Of a stretch of 64,000 bases of DNA, positions 28,659 through 36,437 are shown in pieces. Source of the DNA: Ancylobacter tetraedralis (GTDB lineage: Bacteria; Pseudomonadota; Alphaproteobacteria; Rhizobiales; Xanthobacteraceae); contig NZ_JACICD010000006.1 in assembly GCF_014195655.1 (NCBI RefSeq), positions 248,001 to 312,000 on the forward strand, given 5' to 3'. Under the pieces are notes generated by a model, which was given only the letters and a program-made list of their open reading frames with translations, searched no databases and was not told the DNA's origin. The stretch's first letter is position 1; each line of letters starts with the position of its first letter. Both the position numbers and the translations under genes were made by a program.

Positions 28659-28925
28659 CGGGTTCCACCACATGGGTGGGCTGGGAGGACCACCCGATCT
28701 CGACCAGGGCGCCCTCCCCGACCTCCGCCAGTCCCGTCACCCGGGCAGGTAGCACGATGCCGCCGACATCGAGCGAGACCAGACGGGAGGACCCCTCATA
28801 GAGCTAGGCGGTAAGGCGGCCCTCGAAGCGGTTGCGAGATGGCGGGCACCGGCGCTCACCACGACATGCTCGGGCGGGCCAGAACCAGCGCCGTCTGGCG
28901 GGCCAGCGGCACCGGCGCGTGCGGC
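28648..28925 (-). pseudogene. Remnant of a PotA-type ABC ATPase (C-terminal TOBE region)
   Basis: Seen on the minus strand: TALVLARP, a one-base frameshift, EHVVVSAG, then NRFEGRLTA, an in-frame TAG at 28804-28806, LYEGSSRLVSLDVGGIVLPA and EVGEGALVEIGW. This is the TOBE tail of a spermidine/putrescine-type ATPase. The nucleotide-binding domain is gone. A frameshift, a nonsense codon and the missing domain make it a clear pseudogene. Confidence 0.7.
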
Positions 28926-29160
28926 TTCAGCCTCCCACCAGACATGGACGTTCGGCTTGATCGTGTCGAGGCGGGGGCAAGCCCGATCGACATCGATGGG
29001 CTAGATTTTGTCCGGCGCGACACCGTCGACCAGCAATGCGATCTCCAGCGGGTTGGCCGGGTTCTTCGGCAATGCGCGTTCGCCGGAGAAACCCTTCATG
29101 TCCCAGAACTGCGCCCAGCCGTGGGCGGCGGTGACCGCCTTCACCCGATCGATGCTTTAG
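28926..29160 (-). pseudogene. Remnant of a PotD-type binding protein
   Basis: Seen: GWAQFWDMKGFSGERALPKN, PLEIALLVDGVAPDKI, an in-frame TAG at 29001-29003 where Tyr is expected, then PIDVDRACPRLDTIKPNVHV and WWEAEA. This matches the middle of periplasmic polyamine-type binding proteins. Both ends are missing. Its 3' side runs directly into the PotA remnant, so a deletion joined the two genes. Confidence 0.7.
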
Positions 29161-29328
29161 CTGGGCGCCTTGTCGCAAGTGATTTTCACAGGCCCAGCCA
29201 TCGCGCCCGCCCTGCCCGGGTTCTCGGCGCGGCCTCGAACGGGCCGTCAGCTACGCTGGAGCTCGCCAAGGCTTCGCCTGACAAGCCTACCGAGCGCTTA
29301 CGAGGCAGATCAAACTGCCGCCAGCAAG

Positions 29329-29352
29329 CAAAAAGCGCCCAGAAGGGCTCTC
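29329..29352 (-). terminator. Terminator-like hairpin next to the tRNA-like fragment
   Basis: On the minus strand, GAGAGCCC-TTCT-GGGCGC is followed by TTTTTGC. It lies about 30 bp past the tRNA 3' end, where a tRNA transcript would terminate. Confidence 0.5.
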
Positions 29353-29380
29353 GCTATGTATCTCATTCTTTTAGGAAAAA

Positions 29381-29420
29381 TTGGAGCCCGCGATGGGATC
29401 CGAACCCACGCCCCCAACCT
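29381..29420 (-). other. tRNA 3'-half-like sequence (T arm, acceptor and CCA)
   Basis: On the minus strand GTGGG-TTCGGAT-CCCAT forms a T arm, followed by CGCGGGC, a T discriminator and CCA. The matching 5' acceptor strand (GCCCGCG) is not found about 70 bases upstream in the right orientation, and no anticodon arm folds. It is best read as a tRNA 3' end left by recombination, possibly an attachment-site scar. Confidence 0.5.
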
Positions 29421-29803
29421 CAGCAAAATCGCTCTATGTAGCCGCTCGGAACATACCAGCTGCAGCACACGGCCCGCGCGCCAACGCCAGCGACCGAGGG
29501 CACGCGCGACCATCGCAAACCAATGACACGATTTCGGCAACGAAAATGGCGATCTTCCGCCTCGTCCAAAGCCCCCCCTGAGGTTGCTGGCGCACCGACC
29601 AGAGTGGAACTACGAACACCTATGTTCTTGAAATCGCGCTAGTTCGTGCGCCTCCCAAGACGGGACTGCTGGCGCAACCGCCAGGCGCACGGCCCGCGGC
29701 GCGCCAATATGACTGTGGCGGAAAGCTACGCCTTGCTGGCACGAGACCACGTTTTGGCCGACCACCCAGCCGTGAAACTCATTGAGATGACCGATTTTCC
29801 TGA

Positions 29804-30085
29804 GAGCGGCGCTGGGACGACGCAGATCGCGCCGTCGGCTATTCCGTCACCCGACAGGAAGAGGCGGCGGCCTCCGCCGAGGAAGGGCGCCTGATTGCAA
29901 TGCTCTTTGCAGCGGACGCCAGTTCTCTGCGTGGCCTCTCCGCGAAGCTCGACGCGCTGATTGCCGTCGGCGCTGATGGGGCGGAGGGGCGGCATTTCCC
30001 GTGGCCGGAGCCGCGGCGCATCCGCAGGGATGTTGCGCGCTTGATGCAGTTGCGGCGTCACGATGCCGTCGGCCTCACTGCTTGA
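29804..30085 (+). pseudogene. Possible fragment of an unrecognised gene
   Basis: An open stretch with coding-like composition reads VGYSVTRQEEAAASAEEGRL... then GLSAKLDALIAVGADGAEGR and ends in a stop at 30085. A different frame upstream (from 29709, MTVAESYALLARDHVLADHP) looks like the other half, which would imply a frameshift. No family was recognised. The rest of 28213-30432 outside the listed remnants holds nothing I can support. Confidence 0.3.
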
Positions 30086-30432
30086 AGCAGCGCTCGCGAT
30101 GCCAACGCAGGAAGTGGGGATGCGAAAGCTTGATCGCCCCTTGGGTGCGATGACGCGTCCGCTCCGGTTGAGCAGCCAAGGTCCGTTGCGATGGCGTCCT
30201 CCACCCCGTTAAGTATCTCGTCATCGGGCCGGCTTGCTCGGCCGATGGCCTCGGTGCCAGCTTGATTTCCTTGGAGCAGCCGGGAAAGACCGCCGAAGGA
30301 CACTATCGTGGCATGGGCATCGTATAGTGTGGCGGCGCGCGCCGTCCTCGCCGCGCCATAAGTCTGGCGAATTGAAATGCCGCCATTGGCGGGGCAGGCG
30401 TTCCGCGCCGAGCCAATGCACTGGGTCGTAGA

Positions 30433-31275
30433 ATGCTCGAAATACCCCACGGAAAGCGGCTGAGCGCCGCTGCGCAGAGGCTCCTTGCTCATGTCGAGCG
30501 GCATCCGAATGCCGTCCTTGTGAGTTCTGCCATGGATCTGGCGGCGGTCATCAATGCCTCGGACGCCACCGTGATCCGTGCCATCCAGTCGCTCGGGTTC
30601 GACGGCTTACCCCACCTCAAGGCCGTGATCGCGGAGAAGCTGGATCGAGGCGTCCGCACTCCCGTGGAAAAGGTGGGCGTCACGCTCAATCATCTCTCGC
30701 AGGAGCGCGAACGCGCGCCGCTTGATCTCGTGCTCGAAGCCTATGCTCCCATGCTCACCCTGCTGTCGCAGCGCTCGCTGCCGCGGGATCTGGAGGTCGC
30801 GGTAAGCCTGCTGAACCAGGCGAAGCGGATCGGCCTCTATGGCGGCGGGCCGCCGGGCGGGTTGGCGTGGCAAGCCGCCACGCATCTGACGCGCATCGGC
30901 CGATCGAGTTTTTTGCTGGAGGATTCCGGTCACGCCTTCGCGGATCAGATCATGGGGCTCCAGCCCGATGACGCTGTCATCCTCATTGCCTATGGCACCG
31001 CTCTCAAAGAGGCGTTGCTGATCAAGACCGAACTTCAACGGATCGGCGGCAGGCTTGTCGTGATTACCGACAATCCGGACGGCCGTCTGGCCCGGGGCGC
31101 TGATGTCGTCCTTGAGGTGCCACGGACCGAGGTGGGCAACATGATGCTCTATGGGACGATCCTTTTGACGCTGGAGACCATCGTCCTCTCCCTCACCAAA
31201 GAGGATCCGGCGCGCTCAATGGCTGCAGCCCGGCGATTGAGCGACCTCCGCGCGCAGCTGCAGCGCGGCGAATGA
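30433..31275 (+). CDS. MurR/RpiR-family transcriptional regulator
   Basis: 280 residues. Seen: an N-terminal RpiR HTH (LSAAAQRLLAHVERHPNAVL, then INASDATVIRAIQSLGFDGL, residues about 10-60) and a C-terminal SIS domain (IGLYGGGPPGGLAWQAATHL, then LITDNPDGRLA-like VVITDNPDGRLARGADVVLE). Known: SIS domains of this family bind phosphorylated sugars or other small ligands. Context: head of the ABC-transporter locus, 257 bp before the binding-protein gene, and the only local regulator. It is the natural candidate to bind the repeated GTAGY-N4-RCTAC-type palindromes there. No convincing ribosome site precedes the ATG. Confidence 0.9.
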   Translation: MLEIPHGKRLSAAAQRLLAHVERHPNAVLVSSAMDLAAVINASDATVIRAIQSLGFDGLPHLKAVIAEKLDRGVRTPVEKVGVTLNHLSQERERAPLDLVLEAYAPMLTLLSQRSLPRDLEVAVSLLNQAKRIGLYGGGPPGGLAWQAATHLTRIGRSSFLLEDSGHAFADQIMGLQPDDAVILIAYGTALKEALLIKTELQRIGGRLVVITDNPDGRLARGADVVLEVPRTEVGNMMLYGTILLTLETIVLSLTKEDPARSMAAARRLSDLRAQLQRGE

Positions 31276-31332
31276 AATCGACCTCGCTATGTAGCGAAGA
31301 TTACATTTCGGTCATCGCGCAGATATTTTCTC

Positions 31333-31349
31333 TTTAGATTTAGTCTAAA
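31333..31349. promoter_or_regulatory. Irr-type iron control element (ICE)-like box
   Basis: TTTAGATTTAGTCTAAA matches the known Irr/ICE consensus TTTAGAA-N3-TTCTAAA at 12 of 14 fixed positions, with both outer hexamers perfect. It lies 184 bp before the binding-protein start. Irr is a Fur-family regulator of Rhizobiales and Rhodobacterales that acts under iron limitation. Binding here is inferred. Confidence 0.55.
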
Positions 31350-31414
31350 TACTATCTTATGCATTAAATGGAGTCATATTTCGGAGGTGGCCTTGAATCT
31401 GTAAGTCATGAATG

Positions 31415-31428
31415 GTAGTCATCACTAC
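31415..31428. promoter_or_regulatory. Operator-like palindrome, site 1
   Basis: GTAGTCATCACTAC: GTAGT and ACTAC arms with a 4-bp centre, 105 bp before the binding-protein start. Two near-identical dyads lie before the fused ABC gene. Confidence 0.5.
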
Positions 31429-31532
31429 GATAACTATTCATCGGAACTGTTCGGGCTCTGCGACCTGCCTCCGTGGCTGCGGCTCACTTCTGGCACCGCA
31501 TGCATGCCCGAGTTAAGTCCGGGGAGCATCTC

Positions 31533-33092
31533 ATGATTTCCAGAAGAACGATCCTCACTGCCTCCCTCGCCCTCGGCGTCTCGTTTGTCGCGACGGGCCG
31601 ATCGGCATGGGCCGAGGATCAACGCATCCTGCAGATTACATCGCCGCGCGAGATCACAAGCCTCGCGCTGGCCGATACCAGCTATCACTTCCGGCGATTG
31701 CGCGTTGCCGAAACGCTGGTGACGATCACCCCTGCGGGCAAGCTGGCTCCGGAACTGGCGGAAAGCTGGTCGGTGAGCGATGACGGCCTCGTCTGGACCT
31801 TCGTCATCCGCTCCGGCGTGCGCTTCCATGATGGAACCGAACTCACCCCGGCGCGGGTCCGGGACGCCATCGAGCTGATGCGCAAGTCGCGCAACAACAC
31901 CGAGATGGTCTCGCAACTGCCGATCTCGTCCGTCGACGTCGACGGGGGGGCGGTAAAGATCACGCTGACCCGGCCGTTCGGTCTCGTGCCGGACTTTTTC
32001 ACCGATGGGCCGGCCATCATCCTTGCGCCGTCTTCGTTTGCTGCCGATGGTTCGGTGACGCAGATCATCGGCACCGGGCCGTACCGGGTCGCCAAGATCG
32101 AGGGAAAAGCTTCGGTCGATCTGGAGTCCTTCCCCGACTATTGGGGCGAACCGGCACGGATCGGCCGTGTTCATTTCACTGGCACCACCTCGCCCGATAC
32201 GATCGCCAACATGGCGGAGGCCGGGCAGGTGGATCTCGTGCTCGGGCTGCCGCAGGCGCTGCGTGATCGCGTCGCGGCGAGCGGCGGTGTCCGTATCAAG
32301 CCGGTGCAGACCGCTCGCATCCTCGGGCCGATCTACAATGCCAAGGATGTTCGTTTCGATGACCCCGCCGAGCGAAAGGCGGTTTCCATCGCTCTCGATC
32401 GCAAGGGAATCGCGACGGCTATTTTCAAGAACCCTGACGCCGCGGCCAACCAGCTTTTTTCCCCGGCGCTCCCTGACTGGCACGATCCGAAGCTGCCACC
32501 GATCGAGCGCAACCTCGCGGAAGCCAAGCGTCTTCTGGCCTCGGCCGGGTGGGCGCCGGGGCCGGACGGTGTTCTGGTCCAGAAGGGCACGCGTTTCTCG
32601 TTCCCCGTCTTCGTGGGCAAACAGCCGGAAATGGCCCCCCTTGCTCAGGCAATTCAGGCACAGCTTGCCGAGGTTGGCATCGAGGTCGTTCTGGAGAAAG
32701 GTAGCCAGGCGCCTGTTCTCGAATCCGTCGCCAATGGCAGCTTCGTCTTCGGCTTCACCCGCCGGAATTACGCCGCGGTGCCCGATCCGGTGGCGACACT
32801 GCTGGTGGACTACGCTGAGGCAACCTCGGCTCAGGCCGTCTGGGGCGGCATAAACTACCACAACGCTGATCTTGAGAGCGCCCTCCAACGCTATGTTTCC
32901 GCGACCAGGGACGAGGATCGCGCCGCGGCGCGCGACGAGCTGATGGCGCTTTCCAACAGCGATCTGCCGGTCCTGCCGCTGATCTGGTACGATTACAACG
33001 TCTCGATTTCCGATCGCGTGGATTTCGACAGCGTACCGGTCGATGCTCTGGAAGTGAGCTTCTGGATCGACCGCGTGAAATGGGCCGATTGA
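31533..33092 (+). CDS. ABC transporter substrate-binding protein (SBP_bac_5, Dpp/Nik type)
   Basis: 519 residues. Seen: an N-terminal export signal with a twin-arginine-like SRRTILT and cleavage near SAWA-ED. Then LAPELAESWSVSDDGLVWTF and GVRFHDGTELTPARVRDAIE, the classical family-5 signature, and IGTGPYRVAKIEG. Length is typical (500-540). Start: ATG at 31533 with GGGGAG 8 bases before; the frame is open further upstream. Known: the family carries peptides, nickel, opines or metallophores. Context (Irr-like box, fused ABC protein) favours a metal or metallophore, which is inference. It overlaps the next permease by 13 bp. Confidence 0.93.
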   Translation: MISRRTILTASLALGVSFVATGRSAWAEDQRILQITSPREITSLALADTSYHFRRLRVAETLVTITPAGKLAPELAESWSVSDDGLVWTFVIRSGVRFHDGTELTPARVRDAIELMRKSRNNTEMVSQLPISSVDVDGGAVKITLTRPFGLVPDFFTDGPAIILAPSSFAADGSVTQIIGTGPYRVAKIEGKASVDLESFPDYWGEPARIGRVHFTGTTSPDTIANMAEAGQVDLVLGLPQALRDRVAASGGVRIKPVQTARILGPIYNAKDVRFDDPAERKAVSIALDRKGIATAIFKNPDAAANQLFSPALPDWHDPKLPPIERNLAEAKRLLASAGWAPGPDGVLVQKGTRFSFPVFVGKQPEMAPLAQAIQAQLAEVGIEVVLEKGSQAPVLESVANGSFVFGFTRRNYAAVPDPVATLLVDYAEATSAQAVWGGINYHNADLESALQRYVSATRDEDRAAARDELMALSNSDLPVLPLIWYDYNVSISDRVDFDSVPVDALEVSFWIDRVKWAD

Positions 33093-34057
33093 CCATGCGG
33101 CGCCTTCGCGGGCTTGGCGCCGTCCTCATCGGGCATGTGCTCGCGGCGGCGGGGGTCGCCGTTGCCGTCGCCACTCTTGCGTTCGTTGCCGTGCAGATGG
33201 CGCCGGGCGACGTGGCGTTCCGGATCGCCGAGGCGCGCTATGGCGAGAGGATTTCGCTGCAGACGGTGGATCAGGCGCGCGCCGCAACCGGCATGGACCA
33301 GAATGTTATGGTTCAGTATCTGCGCTGGGTCGAATCCTCACTGACCGGGCAACTGGGACGCTCGATGGTCAGCGGTCGCCCGGTCATGCCAGACGTCTGG
33401 CGTAGCTTCCAAACCACCTCCGGCGTAGCGGTCACCGGTGTCGGCCTTGCCCTGTTCATGAGCCTCATCATCGGCTTCGCAGTCGGCATGCAGCAGGATC
33501 GGATCCTCGATCGAGCCTTCCTCTTCGCCTCCGCAATCCTGTCCTCTGTGCCATCCTTCCTTATCGGCATCGCGCTCATCACCTTGTTTGCCATCACTCT
33601 CAGATGGCTGCCGGCGGCGGGCAACAATCGGCCCGGATATGCCATCCTTCCGTCCTGCACCCTCGCCCTGGCGCTGCTGCCGGATCTCTCGCGCGTCGCG
33701 CGAAATGCCGTCGTGCGGACGCTGCAGGACTTTTACCCGACCTACGGGCGGATCAAGGGGCAAAGCTGGCCGCGGATTGTGTTCCGCCATGCGTTCCGGC
33801 CAACGCTGGTGCCGATCGTTGCCTATTTCGGGCCTCTCGTGGCGCACACGATCGGCGGGCTCGTCGTCATCGACGTGCTCTTCAATCTCGACGGAGTCGG
33901 AACCCGACTGATCGATAGCGTGCTGGCCGCCGACATTCCGATGGCCATGGGCGCGGGGCTGCTGATCGGTGTGTCCGTCGTGGCGGTAAACGGTATCAGC
34001 GACATCATGGTGCAACTGCTCGATCCTCGGCTTTCCACGGCGAGGCTCTGGCCATGA
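33080..34057 (+). CDS. ABC permease, DppB/NikB type
   Basis: 325 residues, six membrane helices. Seen: an N-terminal helix after MRRLRGLGAVLIGHVL, the LDRAFLFASAILSSVPSFLI region, and the EAA-like loop (LSRVARNAVVRTLQDFYPTY, then KGQSWPRIVFRHAFR). Start: ATG at 33080, inside the end of the binding-protein gene; ATG at 33095 is an alternative. It overlaps the next permease by 4 bp. Forms the translocation pore with the DppC-type partner. Confidence 0.92.
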   Translation: MGRLTMRRLRGLGAVLIGHVLAAAGVAVAVATLAFVAVQMAPGDVAFRIAEARYGERISLQTVDQARAATGMDQNVMVQYLRWVESSLTGQLGRSMVSGRPVMPDVWRSFQTTSGVAVTGVGLALFMSLIIGFAVGMQQDRILDRAFLFASAILSSVPSFLIGIALITLFAITLRWLPAAGNNRPGYAILPSCTLALALLPDLSRVARNAVVRTLQDFYPTYGRIKGQSWPRIVFRHAFRPTLVPIVAYFGPLVAHTIGGLVVIDVLFNLDGVGTRLIDSVLAADIPMAMGAGLLIGVSVVAVNGISDIMVQLLDPRLSTARLWP

Positions 34058-34911
34058 CGCAGCCGATGCGTGCGTCGTCGCCCGGCAGAGTACGGCGGTG
34101 GCCGCCGGGCTTTGTCTCGGTCTTCGGCTTTCTGCCGCTGGCAATCACGCTGCTGGTCGCGCTCTTCGGACCATGGCTCCTTACAACGAACCCGAACCGG
34201 CAGGACCTTGCCGCCGCCTATGCTCCACCATCGGCCGCATACGTGCTGGGCGCCGACGACCTTGGCCGGTCGATCGCGGCGCGCCTTGTTGCCGGTGCGC
34301 GCATATCCCTGGGCATTGCCGTCGTCGGCGTGCTGGCCTCGTTGGCGACAGGGCTGTTGCTTGGATTCATCTCGGCATTCCACGGGGGGTGGGTCCGGCA
34401 GGTGGTCATGCGGCTTTCCGACGTCATCCTTGCCTGCCCGAGCCTGTTGTTCGTCATCCTCGTGTCCGGCCTTCTGGGCGGGGGCATTGGGGCCATCCTG
34501 TTCGGGCTGTGGATGTCGCAATGGCCTGGCTTCGCGCGCCTCACCGCGGCAGTCGCGTCGAAAGAACTAGCGGCGGACCATGTCGAGGCATCGCGGCTGC
34601 TTGGCTTTCGTCCTGGCTATATCTTCCGCGCGCATGTGATGCCGGCGATCATGCCTTATCTGACGTCGCTGGGCGCGCTCACGGTGGGCGCGAATGTCCT
34701 GACGATTTCGTCCGTCGGCTTCCTCGGCCTCGGACTTCGGCCCCCTGATGCCGAATGGGGCTCGATGATTGCGGGCACCATGACCTATTTCCGCACATCG
34801 CCCCACATGGTGCTGGCACCCGCCGGCGCTATCCTGATCTGCACTCTGTCGGCCACCGTGATCGGCGAATACTACAGTGCCCGACATCAGGGGATCGAGG
34901 AGATCGCTTGA
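34054..34911 (+). CDS. ABC permease, DppC/NikC type
   Basis: 285 residues. Seen: a soluble N-terminal end, helix 1 near residues 17-40, YVLGADDLGRSIAARLVAGA (the DppC-type LGTDxxGRD region), and EAA loop AVASKELAADHVEASRLLGF. The C-terminus keeps GFLGLGLRPPDAEWGSMI. It overlaps the DppB-type gene by 4 bp and abuts the ATPase gene with no spacer. Confidence 0.93.
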   Translation: MTQPMRASSPGRVRRWPPGFVSVFGFLPLAITLLVALFGPWLLTTNPNRQDLAAAYAPPSAAYVLGADDLGRSIAARLVAGARISLGIAVVGVLASLATGLLLGFISAFHGGWVRQVVMRLSDVILACPSLLFVILVSGLLGGGIGAILFGLWMSQWPGFARLTAAVASKELAADHVEASRLLGFRPGYIFRAHVMPAIMPYLTSLGALTVGANVLTISSVGFLGLGLRPPDAEWGSMIAGTMTYFRTSPHMVLAPAGAILICTLSATVIGEYYSARHQGIEEIA

Positions 34912-36357
34912 GTGAAGAGCCTTGTCGTCGAAAACCTGACAATTGCCACGGAAGGCCGGGCTATCGTCGACAATGTCACCCTCAGCGTGTCGTCCGGAGA
35001 GATCCTCGCCATTCTGGGCGAGACGGGGAGCGGCAAAAGTCTGGTCGCCAGCGCCATCATGGGACTGATCCCCCGCGGGGTGTCGGTGTCCGGCCGGATC
35101 GTCGTGAATGGCCGGAGCCTCGATGCCGCCGACCGGGACGGTTTGCGCTCCCTTTGGTCGAAGGACCTATTCCTGCTGCCGCAGGAGCCGCTGAACGCTC
35201 TGGCTCCGCTTCTGCGCGCCGACGCTCAGGTCGCCGAGCAGATCCGGGGGCGTCGGCCCCGCGCGGAGGCCTGCGCCGCCCTTTCGGCCATGCAGGTCGA
35301 TCCACACCATCACCGCAAGCGCCCGTTCGAACTGTCGGGCGGCATGGCGCAGCGGGTGATGGCGGCGATCGCGTCGGTCACCCGCGCCGGCATCATCCTA
35401 GCGGATGAGCCGACAAAGGGGCTCGACGTCGACCGTCGCCATGTCGTCGCCGGCGTGTTCGATACGCTGCGCACCAGTGGCCGGGCCATCCTGCTGATCA
35501 CACACGACATCGCCCTGGTGCGCGCACTCGCCGATCAGGTGGCATTCCTCGACGAACGCAGGATTGTCGAGAACGGGCCGGCGGCACGCGTGCTTGCGTC
35601 TCCATCTACCGACTATGCCCGCCGCTATGTGGCAAGCGACCCGTCGTGCTGGCCGGCGCGCCCCTATCGGCGATCGTACACCGGCAAGACGGTGGAGGCA
35701 GAACGGCTGCGGATCGGCATCGACGACACGGTGCTGGCCGATGAGCTGACCTTTCATTGCCACGCCGGTCACATCACCGCGCTGCTCGGCAGAAGCGGGA
35801 TCGGAAAGACGACGCTCGGCCGAACGTTGCTTGGGCTGACACGGCCGCTCGGGGGCACCATCCGTCGGCCGCAGGCGGAGGGGCGATCGGCGCTGCAGAA
35901 GCTGCATCAGGACCCGACCCGCGTGTTCTCGCCATGGCAGGCGGTTGGGCGAAGCCTTGAGGACATGCGGTATCTCGCAGGTGGCGAGGGAGCTCTGCGG
36001 CAGATGCCAGCCTTGATGCAACGCTTCGGCCTACGCGATGACGTGCTTGGGCGACGACCGCATCAGATTAGCGGCGGCGAGGCGCAACGACTGGCGCTTG
36101 CCCGGATACTGGCCCTCAAGCCGAGAATGCTCATCGCCGACGAGCCGACATCACGTCTCGACCCGCCGGTTCAAGAGCAGGTGATCCGGCATCTGCGCGC
36201 AATAGCCGACATCGATGAACTGGCCGTCCTGCTGATCACCCACGACCTCGATCTGGCTCATGCGATCGCGGACCGGCGCATGCTGCTGGAAGCACAGGAC
36301 ACCGGTCCTGCCCGGCTGCGCGATGTCACGCGATCCCCTCAAGCTCCAACGGCATAA
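34912..36357 (+). CDS. ABC ATPase with two fused nucleotide-binding domains (DppD-DppF type)
   Basis: 481 residues. Seen: NBD1 Walker A GETGSGKSLVAS near residue 41, signature LSGGMAQRVMAA near 142, and Walker B IILADEPTKGLD. NBD2 has Walker A GRSGIGKTTLGR near residue 296, signature ISGGEAQRLALA near 384, and MLIADEPTSRLD. The domains are short, so the usual DppD/DppF C-terminal oligopeptide-type extensions with the Fe-S cysteines are missing. GTG start at 34912, directly after the permease stop, with GAGGAG upstream. It supplies both ATPases of the importer in one chain. Confidence 0.92.
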   Translation: MKSLVVENLTIATEGRAIVDNVTLSVSSGEILAILGETGSGKSLVASAIMGLIPRGVSVSGRIVVNGRSLDAADRDGLRSLWSKDLFLLPQEPLNALAPLLRADAQVAEQIRGRRPRAEACAALSAMQVDPHHHRKRPFELSGGMAQRVMAAIASVTRAGIILADEPTKGLDVDRRHVVAGVFDTLRTSGRAILLITHDIALVRALADQVAFLDERRIVENGPAARVLASPSTDYARRYVASDPSCWPARPYRRSYTGKTVEAERLRIGIDDTVLADELTFHCHAGHITALLGRSGIGKTTLGRTLLGLTRPLGGTIRRPQAEGRSALQKLHQDPTRVFSPWQAVGRSLEDMRYLAGGEGALRQMPALMQRFGLRDDVLGRRPHQISGGEAQRLALARILALKPRMLIADEPTSRLDPPVQEQVIRHLRAIADIDELAVLLITHDLDLAHAIADRRMLLEAQDTGPARLRDVTRSPQAPTA

Positions 36358-36358
36358 C

Positions 36359-36412
36359 GTAGCTATAACTACGATATGGACCTTATCGCGGAGCGATCGT
36401 AGTATATACTAC
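36359..36412. promoter_or_regulatory. Two operator-like palindromes, sites 2 and 3
   Basis: Site 2 is GTAGCTATAACTAC (36359-36372). Site 3 is GTAGTATATACTAC (36399-36412), a perfect 14-bp palindrome extended with one mismatch to CGAT...ATCG. The sites are exactly 40 bp apart, about four helical turns. They fill the 80-bp gap before the fused ABC gene and match site 1 at 31415. Confidence 0.6.
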
Positions 36413-36437
36413 TATCGCCTGTCTGACCGGAACAGCC

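Noticed and set aside
29310-29540. Frames around 29400 containing the peptide GARDGIRTHAP
   Set aside because: Peptides of this type are well-known spurious translations of antisense tRNA sequence; treated as a tRNA 3' fragment.
30058-30504. A 148-codon minus-strand frame upstream of and overlapping the RpiR gene
   Set aside because: Overlaps the RpiR start, no recognisable domain. A 7-bp dyad ACACTAT...ATAGTGT inside it (30300-30320) was judged too weak to call an operator.
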